From NCBI RefSeq assembly GCF_021502575.1, contig NZ_JAKFGN010000002.1, forward strand, positions 1,178,001 through 1,242,000: 64,000 bases of DNA, in the 5' to 3' direction. The stretch comes from Bradyrhizobium sp. G127. GTDB lineage: Bacteria > Pseudomonadota > Alphaproteobacteria > Rhizobiales > Xanthobacteraceae. The notes under the pieces were generated by a model, which saw only the letters and a program-made list of their open reading frames with translations, was not told the DNA's origin and made no database searches. Each line of letters starts with the position of its first letter. The stretch's first letter is position 1. A program made the translations under genes and the position numbers. Of the stretch, positions 44,897 through 53,903 are shown piece by piece.

Positions 44897-45448
44897 CTAC
44901 CGGAATTTCGCAAGCCACTTACCAACTTGGTCGGCATTATCCGCCAGTTCGGTTGAGAATTCGCCGGCAAACTCTCTCCAGGCGTTCAGGTTACGCGACG
45001 GCACTCCAATAATGGCGGGAATACCGCGCTCAAGCGCCTTCGCCATTAGACCGCACATCCCACCGCCGTCGGCCTCCACCTTGCCGAATTTGTTCAGCAC
45101 AAGAAGCGCAGGATCTCTGTCGAGGCTGCTTTCGACTTTCATTGAAGCGTCGACCAGCGCCGCTACGTCGAGACGACACCCCCTTGCGCCCGCGCCACGA
45201 TCTTCAAAAAGCAGGGTGCGGTGACCGCTCGCGAGATCCTCGAGCAGCACATCGCATCGTTTGTCAGCCCCTTCGCATGCCGGATGCTGCAGAACTCCCG
45301 AAAGCACCAGCCGGCGGGAACGGCATTCCTTGACAATCCATTTGAATATCTCGTCCGGATATTCCTCGTCCGCATAGACAATCGCGGCAAGGCTTGATTC
45401 AAGCTGCCGCGCGGAATCAGGCGCCGGGGCGGAATGCAATGCAAACAT
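44897..45448 (-). CDS. DUF2478 protein (molybdenum-related putative NTPase)
   Basis: A 183-aa protein of the DUF2478 type: LAAIVYADEEYPDEIFKWIV, then LLFEDRGAGARGCRLD, LLVLNKFGKVEADGGG and PAIIGVPSRNLNAWREFAG. Family members occur near molybdenum transport and cofactor genes. It is the last gene of the nar unit and overlaps the mog-type gene by 32 bp, supporting a role in supplying cofactor to NarG; this is inferred from context. Confidence 0.8.
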   Translation of the reverse strand: MFALHSAPAPDSARQLESSLAAIVYADEEYPDEIFKWIVKECRSRRLVLSGVLQHPACEGADKRCDVLLEDLASGHRTLLFEDRGAGARGCRLDVAALVDASMKVESSLDRDPALLVLNKFGKVEADGGGMCGLMAKALERGIPAIIGVPSRNLNAWREFAGEFSTELADNADQVGKWLAKFR

Positions 45449-45989
45449 CGGAATTAACCTCGATTGGACGTGCCCCGATCAGTTCGAGACAGTACGGGAT
45501 CGCCGGAAAGATGGCGTTCAGACAAACATCGATTGCCGTAGGCCGGCCGGGCAGATTGACTATCAAAGAGCGATTGCGCGTACCGGCGGTCTGACGCGAC
45601 AAAATTGCCGTTGGGACATGGTCCAGACTCACCCGCCGCATCAATTCACCGAAGCCCGCCAGTTCGCGGCCAATGACCATACGCGTCCCCTCCGGGGTGA
45701 GGTCGCGTGGAGCCGGGCCGGTTCCGCCCGTTGTCAGGACGAGATCGCAACCCTCGCGATCTGACAATTCGATCAATGCATTGGCCACGCTTTCCGCGCC
45801 ATCCGGAATGATCTTGAAAATGACGATCCAGTTCGAGCGAATGACCCTCTCCAGAAAGTCGCTGACCGCCTTTCCGCTCTTGTCCTCGTACACGCCCCGG
45901 CTCGCACGATCTGAAACGACAAGGATACCGATCCGCGCGAGCGTTTTTGATCCAACGACATTTTCTGATTTGTCGAATCCGAGACTCAT
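45417..45989 (-). CDS. Molybdopterin biosynthesis protein, MogA/MoaB type
   Basis: A 190-aa MoCF-binding domain protein: LARIGILVVSDRASRGVYEDKSG, DLVLTTGGTGPAPRDLTPE and SLIVNLPGRPTAI. The TGGTG motif and following D-x-TPE are the molybdopterin-binding signature. It would adenylylate molybdopterin for Mo insertion. The ATG at 45989 has GGAGG upstream and overlaps the preceding stop. Its place in the nar operon fits the Mo need of NarG. I cannot separate MogA from MoaB. Confidence 0.88.
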   Translation of the reverse strand: MSLGFDKSENVVGSKTLARIGILVVSDRASRGVYEDKSGKAVSDFLERVIRSNWIVIFKIIPDGAESVANALIELSDREGCDLVLTTGGTGPAPRDLTPEGTRMVIGRELAGFGELMRRVSLDHVPTAILSRQTAGTRNRSLIVNLPGRPTAIDVCLNAIFPAIPYCLELIGARPIEVNSDVCIAFRPGA

Positions 45990-46342
45990 GAACAGCCTCC
46001 GCTTCCTCCGCACGTGCATCCCGCGTGCGAATGGCCGGTATCGGCGTGAGCCGCTGGCGGGGCTTCGTCCTGCTTCAGCGACCATCCGACCATGTAGGTC
46101 AGGCAACCAGCGCCCGGGTCTGTTGCGCGCTCGAGCATATTCATCAGGCCAAGCCAGTCTTCGCTGCCCGCAAGATTGGCAAAACGCCGTACAGCCCCGG
46201 AGGCATATTCGCCGACGCTCTCCCCGAACCGGATCGTCATGGCATCGACACGCGCCAGCAAGACAATATCGCCACAGGCAACCAGCGCTTCGGCAGCATA
46301 GGCTTCATCGTTAAAGCCGCGAATGATTTCACCGAGCTGCAT
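45986..46342 (-). CDS. nar-operon small protein with Cys/His-rich tail
   Basis: A 118-aa protein from the ATG at 46342, preceded by AGAGGA. The first 90 residues are helical (MQLGEIIRGFNDEAYAAEAL). The tail, HADTGHSHAGCTCGGSGGCS, has three His and three Cys and looks like a metal-binding end. It sits between the PpiC gene and the mog-type gene and overlaps the latter by 4 bp. Not recognised; metal handling for nitrate reductase is a guess. Confidence 0.7.
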   Translation of the reverse strand: MQLGEIIRGFNDEAYAAEALVACGDIVLLARVDAMTIRFGESVGEYASGAVRRFANLAGSEDWLGLMNMLERATDPGAGCLTYMVGWSLKQDEAPPAAHADTGHSHAGCTCGGSGGCS

Positions 46343-46355
46343 GAGGCGTTCCTCT

Positions 46356-47180
46356 CTATTGGACCAGCGGCGTATCGGCGGCGGTAAGCGAAACGCCGGT
46401 GATCTCGGCCCGGCCCGCAAGGATCGAGATGTATTGCGCCAGCGCCCGGTGTTCGACACTGGATGCCAGATAGTCGGCGATCCGCTCCCGTGCGATCTCG
46501 AAAGGCAACATCTGCCCTTCCGCACGACGATCCAGACGCACAACGTGGAAACCGTATCGGGTTTCGACGACGGCAATATCCCCTGGCTGCATTCGCTCCA
46601 GCGCCGTCTCGAATTCCGGAACGGTTTGTCCGTGGGTGATCTGGCCGAGATACCCGCCCTCCAACGCCGATGTCGTGCAGGCAGAGTGATTGGTGGCAAG
46701 ATCTGCAAAAGCGGCACGGTCCGATTTCACGGCCGCAAGGATCGTATCGGCAGTCGCCCGCGCCTCGGCACGCGCAGCCATGTCGCCCCCCGGGGCGGCG
46801 ATAAGAATGTGAGCTGCCTCATAGAGATCTCCAGAACGAAACCGCTGGCGGTTCTGTTCGTAAAACCGCCGGCAAGCTGCTTCGTCCGGTTCGGGTGTGA
46901 CGACTTCACGCTCGACCAGCGTGCGCATCGCTGCCTCGTCCGCGGTCTCGGTGCGGCCATCGGGATCGCTGAGCGGCACCGCCTCGATGCCGAGGCGCGC
47001 GGTTTCCTGGAGCAGCAATTCACGCACAACCAACGCGCGAGCCGCCGCCTGCCACGCCAGAATTGGCTTTTCCGCAGGATGGTTCTGCACTTCCCTCGCG
47101 ATTGCCTCGCGAGGGATCACCACCCCGTTGACACTGATCGTCTTCGGCTTCGGCAAGACATTCGAAACTGAACAATCCAT
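46356..47180 (-). CDS. PpiC-type peptidyl-prolyl isomerase (NifM/parvulin-like)
   Basis: A 274-aa protein with an N-terminal helical region and a parvulin domain from about residue 120: YEAAHILIAAP, LEGGYLGQITHGQTVPEFETAL and VETRYGFHVVRLDRR. No signal peptide is seen, so it probably acts in the cytoplasm, like NifM. The ATG at 47180 has GGAG upstream and lies 4 bp after the narI stop. Its position implies a role in nitrate reductase folding. Confidence 0.88.
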   Translation of the reverse strand: MDCSVSNVLPKPKTISVNGVVIPREAIAREVQNHPAEKPILAWQAAARALVVRELLLQETARLGIEAVPLSDPDGRTETADEAAMRTLVEREVVTPEPDEAACRRFYEQNRQRFRSGDLYEAAHILIAAPGGDMAARAEARATADTILAAVKSDRAAFADLATNHSACTTSALEGGYLGQITHGQTVPEFETALERMQPGDIAVVETRYGFHVVRLDRRAEGQMLPFEIARERIADYLASSVEHRALAQYISILAGRAEITGVSLTAADTPLVQ

Positions 47181-47184
47181 GGAT

Positions 47185-47910
47185 TTACTCCGCGGGTTGG
47201 ACCGGTGGCGGGGCAACCCGGCCTCCGTTACGGCTGCGCACAACCTGATAGCCGCGGCGGCCGAGATACCAGACCGGAGCGCTCCAGACGTGGACGAGCC
47301 GCGTAAAAGGAAAGAGGAGAAAGATCGTCATACCCAAGGTCAGATGGGCCTTGAAGATCGGATGCACGTCGAGAACATAGTGGGCGGCATCCGGCTGCAG
47401 CGTGACGATGGCCTGCGCCCAGTTCATGAACTTCACCATCTCATGACCATCAAGATGGCCAGCTGACAGCGGAATGGTCGCGAGACCGAGCAGCAACTGC
47501 GCAAACAGGATCAGCAGAATCGCGGTATCGCCGAACGAAGAGTTGGCGCGAATGCGCGGATCGAACAATCGGCGATGGGTCAGGAGAGCAATGCCAACGA
47601 GGCACATCAGGCCGGCCACGCCGCCAGCGACCATCGCCAGCACCTGCTTGAAGCCGTGGGAGATGCCCATGATGTCGAACACCCAGATCGGCGTCAGCAG
47701 GCCGACGAAATGACCGCCGAAGATCACCAGGATGCCGACGTGAAAGAGGTTCGAACCCCACATCAACTGGCGACGTCGCAGCAACTGGCTCGATCCGGTG
47801 CGCCACGTATACTGCTCGCGGTCGAACCGAAAGAGACTCCCGAGCAGAAATACCGTGACGCAAAGGTAGGGATACCAGCCGAAAACGATAGAGTTGAGCG
47901 TCTGCATCAT
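47185..47910 (-). CDS. narI: Respiratory nitrate reductase gamma subunit NarI
   Basis: A 241-aa membrane b-type cytochrome with five helices. Histidines in SNLFHVGILVIFGGHFVGLL and in LTLGMTIFLLFPFTRLVHVWSAP are the haem ligand regions. It oxidises quinol and passes electrons to NarH. It follows narJ by 11 bp. Confidence 0.96.
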   Translation of the reverse strand: MMQTLNSIVFGWYPYLCVTVFLLGSLFRFDREQYTWRTGSSQLLRRRQLMWGSNLFHVGILVIFGGHFVGLLTPIWVFDIMGISHGFKQVLAMVAGGVAGLMCLVGIALLTHRRLFDPRIRANSSFGDTAILLILFAQLLLGLATIPLSAGHLDGHEMVKFMNWAQAIVTLQPDAAHYVLDVHPIFKAHLTLGMTIFLLFPFTRLVHVWSAPVWYLGRRGYQVVRSRNGGRVAPPPVQPAE

Positions 47911-47921
47911 TATTGCCTCCC

Positions 47922-48629
47922 TTAGAGGGCTGACGGCGCGGGTTTGACCGCGCGCGTGGCATGGCGAAGGCGGGCGGCGAGGCTTTCATGCCCGCACGCA
48001 CTTTGACCTTGCGTGCCCGGGCCGAACCTGACCTCCTCTTCTTCCCACGCGGCATCGAGCGCAGCGAAGTCCATTGGGTCCGGATCGGGACCTTTCAGGA
48101 GCTCATCGACAATCGCTCGTTGCGGCGCTTCAGCAACGATTGCCACAAGCGTGTCGAAGATGGCCCTGTAGCTGGACTTGCGCCGGCCGAGCCGCTCGGC
48201 CATTGCGGCCAGAATATGTGCCGGCTGAGCGAGCAGATCACGCGCCGCTGCCACTGGCTGTGTCGACAGGAATTCGAGAAACAACGGGACAAAGTCCGGC
48301 AGTTCGTTGGCTGCGATGGAAAAGCCTGCATCCTCATAGAGCTTCTTCAGATCGACCATGGCCTGGCCCCGGTCGCGACTTTCACCGTGAACGTGTTCGA
48401 ACAGATGCAGGGCAAGCGTACGGCTGCGGTCGAACAGCAGGCCGTAGTCCTCCTGAAGATCGTAAAGCTCCCCGGTCGCGATTTGCTCGATCAGGATATC
48501 AAGCGCGCGCCGCTGGGCGGCTGGCACGAGGTTCTCCGAATCCAGCACGACTCTGAATTCCGGAGCCGCCATAATCAGATCCCGGGAGGGATAGGTGAGA
48601 AGCGCCGAAAGGATTTTGAACGTCTTCAT
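47922..48629 (-). CDS. narJ: Nitrate reductase chaperone NarJ
   Basis: A 235-aa TorD/NarJ-type chaperone that binds apo-NarG during Mo cofactor insertion and membrane assembly. Family segments: MKTFKILSALLTYPSRDLI, YVALFDRSR-like DYGLLFDRSRTLALHLFEHVHGESRDRG. The ATG at 48629 shares a base with the narH stop, so the two are coupled. Confidence 0.95.
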   Translation of the reverse strand: MKTFKILSALLTYPSRDLIMAAPEFRVVLDSENLVPAAQRRALDILIEQIATGELYDLQEDYGLLFDRSRTLALHLFEHVHGESRDRGQAMVDLKKLYEDAGFSIAANELPDFVPLFLEFLSTQPVAAARDLLAQPAHILAAMAERLGRRKSSYRAIFDTLVAIVAEAPQRAIVDELLKGPDPDPMDFAALDAAWEEEEVRFGPGTQGQSACGHESLAARLRHATRAVKPAPSAL

Positions 48630-50149
48630 CACATGATCTCCATCGGCGTTTTGTCCTTGCGCGGCGAACCGAACAGATTGACTTCGGTTTCGCCACCCGA
48701 GCATCCGTTGCCGAACGTGAAGCCGCAGGAGCCCCGCATGTCGTAGGCGTCGGCACCGACTTCGCGATGGGCAGTCGGAATGACAAACCGGTCTTCGTAA
48801 TTTGCGATCGCCATGATCTTGTACATCTCGTCGATCTGTTCGGCTTTCAGTCCAACCCTCCGCGCGATCGCTTCGTCGACGACTCCGTCGATGGTCTTGG
48901 CGCGCATGAAGGCACGCATGGCAAGCATGCGCTCCAGCGCCAGCGTCACCGGCTTCTCGTCCCCTGCGGTGAGCAGGTTCGCGAGATACTTCATTGGAAT
49001 ACGCAGAGACTTGACGTCGGGCATTTCCCCGTCAGAGCCGATCTTGCCGGCGGACGCCGCGGAGGTGATGGGCGACAGCGGCGGCACGTACCACACCATC
49101 GGCAATGTGCGGTATTCAGGATGCAGCGGGAACGCCACCTTCCATTCCATCGCCATTTTCCAGATCGGCGATATCTTGGCGGCTTCCAGCCATGCGTGGG
49201 GAATGCCCTGCCGTTCCGCCTCGGCAATCACCGCCGGATCGTTGGGATTCAGGAAGACGTCGAGCTGCGCCTGATATAGGTCGCGCTCGTCGGGCATGCT
49301 GGCTGCTTCGGCAATCCGATCGGCGTCGTAGAGCACCACGCCGAGATAACGGATACGGCCGACGCAAGTTTCCGAACATACTGTCGGCTGGCCGGCCTCG
49401 ATCCGCGGATAGCAGAAGATGCACTTCTCCGACTTTCCGGAAGACCAGTTATAATAGATCTTCTTGTACGGACATCCCGACACGCACATGCGCCAGCCGC
49501 GGCACTTGTCCTGGTCAATCAGGACGATGCCATCCTCTTCGCGCTTGTAGATCGCACCCGAGGGACACGCAGCAACGCAGGCCGGATTCAGGCAGTGCTC
49601 GCACAGCCGCGGCAGGTACATCATGAACGTGTTTTCGAACTGGCCGTAGATTTCCTTCTGCACGCCCTCGAAATTGTAGTCCTGCGACCGCTTCGCAAAC
49701 TCGCCCCCCAGGATTTCCTCCCAGTTCGGACCCCATTCGATCTTCTCCATGCGTTCGCCGGAAATGAGCGAGCGTGGACGAGCGGTCGGCATCGCCGCCA
49801 TCTCGGGAGCCTTCTGCAAATGCTCGTAATCGAAGGTAAATGGCTCGTAGTAGTCATCGATCTGCGGCAGATCCGGGTTGGCGAAGATATTCGCCAGAAC
49901 GCGCCACTTGCCGCCGATTTTTGGCGCAATCGAGCCGTTGCGCTTGCGCGTCCAGCCGCCTTTCCAGCGCGCCTGATTTTCCCAATCCTTGGGATAGCCG
50001 ATGCCGGGTTTGGTTTCGACGTTGTTGAACCATGCGTATTCCATACCTTCGCGGCTGGTCCAGACGTTCTTGCAGGTTACGCTGCAGGTGTGACACCCGA
50101 TGCACTTGTCGAGATTCAGCACCATTGCGATTTGGGCACGGATTTTCAT
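48629..50149 (-). CDS. narH: Respiratory nitrate reductase beta subunit NarH
   Basis: A 506-aa electron-transfer subunit with four Cys motifs: CIGCHTCSVTC, CEHCLNPACVAAC, CRGWRMCVSGC (Trp replaces a Cys, giving the 3Fe-4S cluster) and CIFCYPRIEAGQPTVCSETC. The ATG at 50149 (MKIRAQIAMVLNLDKC) overlaps the narG stop by 4 bp; longer frames run inside narG. Confidence 0.97.
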   Translation of the reverse strand: MKIRAQIAMVLNLDKCIGCHTCSVTCKNVWTSREGMEYAWFNNVETKPGIGYPKDWENQARWKGGWTRKRNGSIAPKIGGKWRVLANIFANPDLPQIDDYYEPFTFDYEHLQKAPEMAAMPTARPRSLISGERMEKIEWGPNWEEILGGEFAKRSQDYNFEGVQKEIYGQFENTFMMYLPRLCEHCLNPACVAACPSGAIYKREEDGIVLIDQDKCRGWRMCVSGCPYKKIYYNWSSGKSEKCIFCYPRIEAGQPTVCSETCVGRIRYLGVVLYDADRIAEAASMPDERDLYQAQLDVFLNPNDPAVIAEAERQGIPHAWLEAAKISPIWKMAMEWKVAFPLHPEYRTLPMVWYVPPLSPITSAASAGKIGSDGEMPDVKSLRIPMKYLANLLTAGDEKPVTLALERMLAMRAFMRAKTIDGVVDEAIARRVGLKAEQIDEMYKIMAIANYEDRFVIPTAHREVGADAYDMRGSCGFTFGNGCSGGETEVNLFGSPRKDKTPMEIM

Positions 50150-53100
50150 TCTGCAGCCTCCAGGCCGGGTGTGGTTGCGGCGAGCGGCGTGTCGAGCCAG
50201 TCGATCTTTGCCATCTTGCGAACGACGACAAATTCGTCGCGGTTCGAGCCCACCGTGCCGTAGTAGTTGAAGCCGTAGGATTGCTGGGCGTATCCGCCGA
50301 TCATGTGTGTCGGCTTGAGCACGACACGGGTCACGGAGTTGTGGATGCCGCCGCGCTGGCCAGTCTGCTCTGAGCCCGGCACGTTCACGATCTTCTCCTG
50401 GGCATGGTACATCATGCACATGCCCTGCTTGACGCGCTGGGAGACCACCGCGCGCGCCACGAGCGCACCATTGGTATTGAAGACCTCGATCCAGTCGTTA
50501 TCGACGATGCCGGCGCCTTTCGCGTCGGTTTCGCTGATCCAGACAATCGGTCCGCCGCGCGACAACGTGAGCATCAACAGGTTGTCGGTATAGGTGGAAT
50601 GAATGCCCCACTTCTGGTGCGGCGTGAGGAAGTTCAGCACCATCGTCTTGTTGCCATTCGGCTTGCGGTCGATCACGGGGTTGACCGACTTGGTGTCAAT
50701 TGGCGGACGATAGACACAGAAGCCTTCGCCGAATGCCCGCATCCACAGATGATCCTGATAAAGCTGCTGGCGGCCCGTAAGCGTCCGCCAAGGGATCAAT
50801 TCGTGGACATTGGTGTAGCAGGCATTGTAGCAGACCTTTTCCGACTCCAGTCCGGACCATATCGGCGACGAAATGATCTTGCGCGGCTGCGCCACGACAT
50901 CGCGGAAGCGGATCTTTTCATCCTCCTTCGGGATCGCGAGATGGGCATGATCGCGGCCGGTGAAGCCGCTGAGCGAATTCCAGGCCTTAACCGCAACCTC
51001 GCCGTTGGTTTCCGGCGCGAGGCTCAGCAGGACTTCACATGCATCGATGTCCGTATCGATCCGCGCGAGACCCTTGCTCGGCCCTTCCTCGGTCACCATG
51101 CCATTCAGGTGCTTGAGCAGATCGACCTCATGCTCCGTATTCCAGGTCATGCCCTTGCCGCCGTTGCCGAGCTTGCCCATCAGCGGCCCCAGCGACGTGA
51201 ACTGCTTGTAGATGTTGGGATAATCGCGATCGACCACGGTTACCGCCGGCATAGTCTTGCCGGGAATCGGATCGATCTCGCCCTTCTTCCAGTCCTTTAC
51301 ATCGAAAGGCTGTGCGATTTCTCCCGCCGTGTCATGCATGATCGGCGTAAGGACGATGTCCTTTTCAATGCCGAGCACCTCAGATGCAACCTTGGAGAAT
51401 GATTTGGCGATGCCCTTGTAAATGTCCCAGTCGCTACGCGATTCCCACACCGGATCGATCGCCGCCGTCAGGGGATGAATGAAGGGATGCATGTCAGACG
51501 TGTTGAGATCGTTTTTCTCATACCACGTCGCGGTCGGCAACACGATGTCCGAGTACATGCAGGTCGTGGACATGCGAAAATCGAGCGTGACCAGAAGATC
51601 GAGTTTTCCTTCCGGCGCGTCCTCGTGCCAAACGACTTCGGTCGGCTTTTTCTTGCCGTCCTCCCCGAGATCCTTGCCCATCACGCCGTGGCTGGTGCCA
51701 AGCAGGTGCTTCAGGAAATATTCGTGACCCTTGCCGGATGCTCCGAGAAGATTGGAACGCCAGACAAACATGTTGCGCGGCCAGTTCTTCGGATTGTCCG
51801 GATCCTCGCAGGCAAGTTTCAGTTCGCCTGATTTCAGCGCCTTCGCGATATAGTCCTTCGCCTCCAGTCCGGATGCGGCGGCCTGCTTCGACACCTCGAT
51901 CGGATTGGCCTGAAGCTGCGGTGCGGACGGCAGCCAGCCCATGCGTTCTGCGCGCACATTATAATCGATCAATGCGCCATCCCACGGACCTGCCGGCGCC
52001 GTCGGCGACAGAACTTCCTTTGCGTCGAGTGTCTCATAGCGCCACTGATCGGTGTGAGCGTAGAACGCGGAAGTTGAATTCATTTGGCGCGGTGGACGGC
52101 TCCAGTCGAGGCCGAAGGCCAGCGGCAGCCACCCGCTTTGCGGACGCAGCTTTTCCTGTCCAACATAGTGCGACCAGCCACCACCGGATTGGCCCACGCA
52201 TCCGCACATCACCAGCATGTTGATGATGCCGCGGTAGTTCATATCCATGTGGTACCAGTGGTTCAGACCGGCGCCGACGATCACCATCGAGCGACCGCCC
52301 GTCTTCTCGGCATTCAACGCGAACTCTCGCGCCACCGTGATGATCTGATCACGCGGCACGCCGCTGATCTTTTCCGCCCAGGCCGGCGTGTAAGGCTCCA
52401 CATCGTCGTAGTTCGCAGCGATATGGGTGCCGCCCAGGCCCCGATCGACGCCGTAGTTGGCAACGAACAGATCGAACACCGATGCGACGACCGTTTCGCC
52501 GTCCGGGAGCTGAAGTGTCTTCACCGGCACGTTGCGCGTCAGAACATCGGGATGATCGGTACCAAGGAAGTGATCGTGCTCGCGGTTACCGAAATACGGA
52601 AAGCCGACTGAAGCAACGTCGTCCTGAATGTCCATCAGCGACAGCCGGAGTTTCGTCTCTCGGCCGTCAGCCGTTCTCTCCTCGAGATTCCAGTTGCCTT
52701 TCTCGCCCCAGCGGAATCCGATCGTTCCATTCGGCGCAACAATCTCACCGGAATTTTCGTCGTAGGCGACGGTCTTCCATTCCGGGTTATTGCTCTCACC
52801 CAGTTTCTTGTCGAAGTCAGATGCACGGACGAAGCGCTCCGGCACGTAGTATTCACCCTGCTTCACCAGACGCACCAGCATCGGCATGTCGGTGTACTTT
52901 CGCGCGTAATCGTTGAAGTACTTCGCCTGCCGGTCGATGTGGAATTCGCGCAGGATGACGTGACCCATTGCCATGGCGAGGGCAGCGTCGGTGCCCTGCT
53001 TCGGTGAAACCCAAAGATCGGCGAATTTCGACGCTTCGGAATAATCCGGACAGATCACAACGCTCTTGGCGCCTTTATAGCGAACCTCGGTATAGAAATG

Positions 53101-53892
53101 AGCATCCGGTGTACGCGTCTGCGGAACGTTGGAGCCCCACAGAATGAGAAAGCCCGAATTGTACCAGTCGGCGCTTTCCGGCACGTCGGTCTGCTCACCC
53201 CAGGTCTGCGGCGAAGCAGGCGGCAGGTCACAATACCAGTCGTAGAACGACATGCACACGCCACCGAGCAGCGAGAGATAGCGCGCACCGGCGGCATAGC
53301 TTACCATCGACATCGCCGGAATCGGCGAGAAACCGAAAATGCGATCCGGCCCGTAACTCTTCACGGTATAGGCATTCGCCGCGGCGACGATCTCGTTCAC
53401 CTCGTCCCAGCTTGCGCGCACGAAACCGCCGAGACCACGCTTCTTGGTGTAGGACGCGCGCTTGTTTGGATTTTCAACAATCGATTTCCACGCCGCGACC
53501 GGCGTCATCATCACCCGCGCGTCGCGCCACAATTTCAGCAGGCGGGACCGCACCAGCGGATACTTCACGCGGTTTCCAGAATAGAGATACCAGCTGTAGC
53601 TGGCGCCACGTGCGCATCCGCGTGGCTCGTGGTTCGGTAGATCTGGCCGCGTCCGCGGATAGTCGGTCTGCTGGGTTTCCCAAGTGACAATACCGCCCTT
53701 GACGTAGACCTTCCATGAACAGGAGCCGGTGCAGTTGACCCCGTGGGTGGAGCGAACGATCTTGTCGTGTTGCCAACGCTTCCGGTAACCGTCTTCCCAC
53801 GATCTGTCTTCAGTCGTCGTGATGCCGTGGCCGTCAGCGAACTCGGCTTTTGCGCGTGTAAAGAACGTAAGCCGGTCAAGAAAATGGCTCAT
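50146..53892 (-). CDS. narG: Respiratory nitrate reductase alpha subunit NarG
   Basis: A 1248-aa molybdenum enzyme reducing nitrate to nitrite on the cytoplasmic side. The N-terminal HGVNCTGSCSW with a later CARG holds the FS0 cluster in its His-Cys3 form. The Asp in SFYDWYCDLPPASPQTWGEQ is the Mo ligand region. Length is normal. It follows narK by 11 bp. Confidence 0.98.
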   Translation of the reverse strand: MSHFLDRLTFFTRAKAEFADGHGITTTEDRSWEDGYRKRWQHDKIVRSTHGVNCTGSCSWKVYVKGGIVTWETQQTDYPRTRPDLPNHEPRGCARGASYSWYLYSGNRVKYPLVRSRLLKLWRDARVMMTPVAAWKSIVENPNKRASYTKKRGLGGFVRASWDEVNEIVAAANAYTVKSYGPDRIFGFSPIPAMSMVSYAAGARYLSLLGGVCMSFYDWYCDLPPASPQTWGEQTDVPESADWYNSGFLILWGSNVPQTRTPDAHFYTEVRYKGAKSVVICPDYSEASKFADLWVSPKQGTDAALAMAMGHVILREFHIDRQAKYFNDYARKYTDMPMLVRLVKQGEYYVPERFVRASDFDKKLGESNNPEWKTVAYDENSGEIVAPNGTIGFRWGEKGNWNLEERTADGRETKLRLSLMDIQDDVASVGFPYFGNREHDHFLGTDHPDVLTRNVPVKTLQLPDGETVVASVFDLFVANYGVDRGLGGTHIAANYDDVEPYTPAWAEKISGVPRDQIITVAREFALNAEKTGGRSMVIVGAGLNHWYHMDMNYRGIINMLVMCGCVGQSGGGWSHYVGQEKLRPQSGWLPLAFGLDWSRPPRQMNSTSAFYAHTDQWRYETLDAKEVLSPTAPAGPWDGALIDYNVRAERMGWLPSAPQLQANPIEVSKQAAASGLEAKDYIAKALKSGELKLACEDPDNPKNWPRNMFVWRSNLLGASGKGHEYFLKHLLGTSHGVMGKDLGEDGKKKPTEVVWHEDAPEGKLDLLVTLDFRMSTTCMYSDIVLPTATWYEKNDLNTSDMHPFIHPLTAAIDPVWESRSDWDIYKGIAKSFSKVASEVLGIEKDIVLTPIMHDTAGEIAQPFDVKDWKKGEIDPIPGKTMPAVTVVDRDYPNIYKQFTSLGPLMGKLGNGGKGMTWNTEHEVDLLKHLNGMVTEEGPSKGLARIDTDIDACEVLLSLAPETNGEVAVKAWNSLSGFTGRDHAHLAIPKEDEKIRFRDVVAQPRKIISSPIWSGLESEKVCYNACYTNVHELIPWRTLTGRQQLYQDHLWMRAFGEGFCVYRPPIDTKSVNPVIDRKPNGNKTMVLNFLTPHQKWGIHSTYTDNLLMLTLSRGGPIVWISETDAKGAGIVDNDWIEVFNTNGALVARAVVSQRVKQGMCMMYHAQEKIVNVPGSEQTGQRGGIHNSVTRVVLKPTHMIGGYAQQSYGFNYYGTVGSNRDEFVVVRKMAKIDWLDTPLAATTPGLEAAE

Positions 53893-53903
53893 CGTTTCTC
53901 TCC

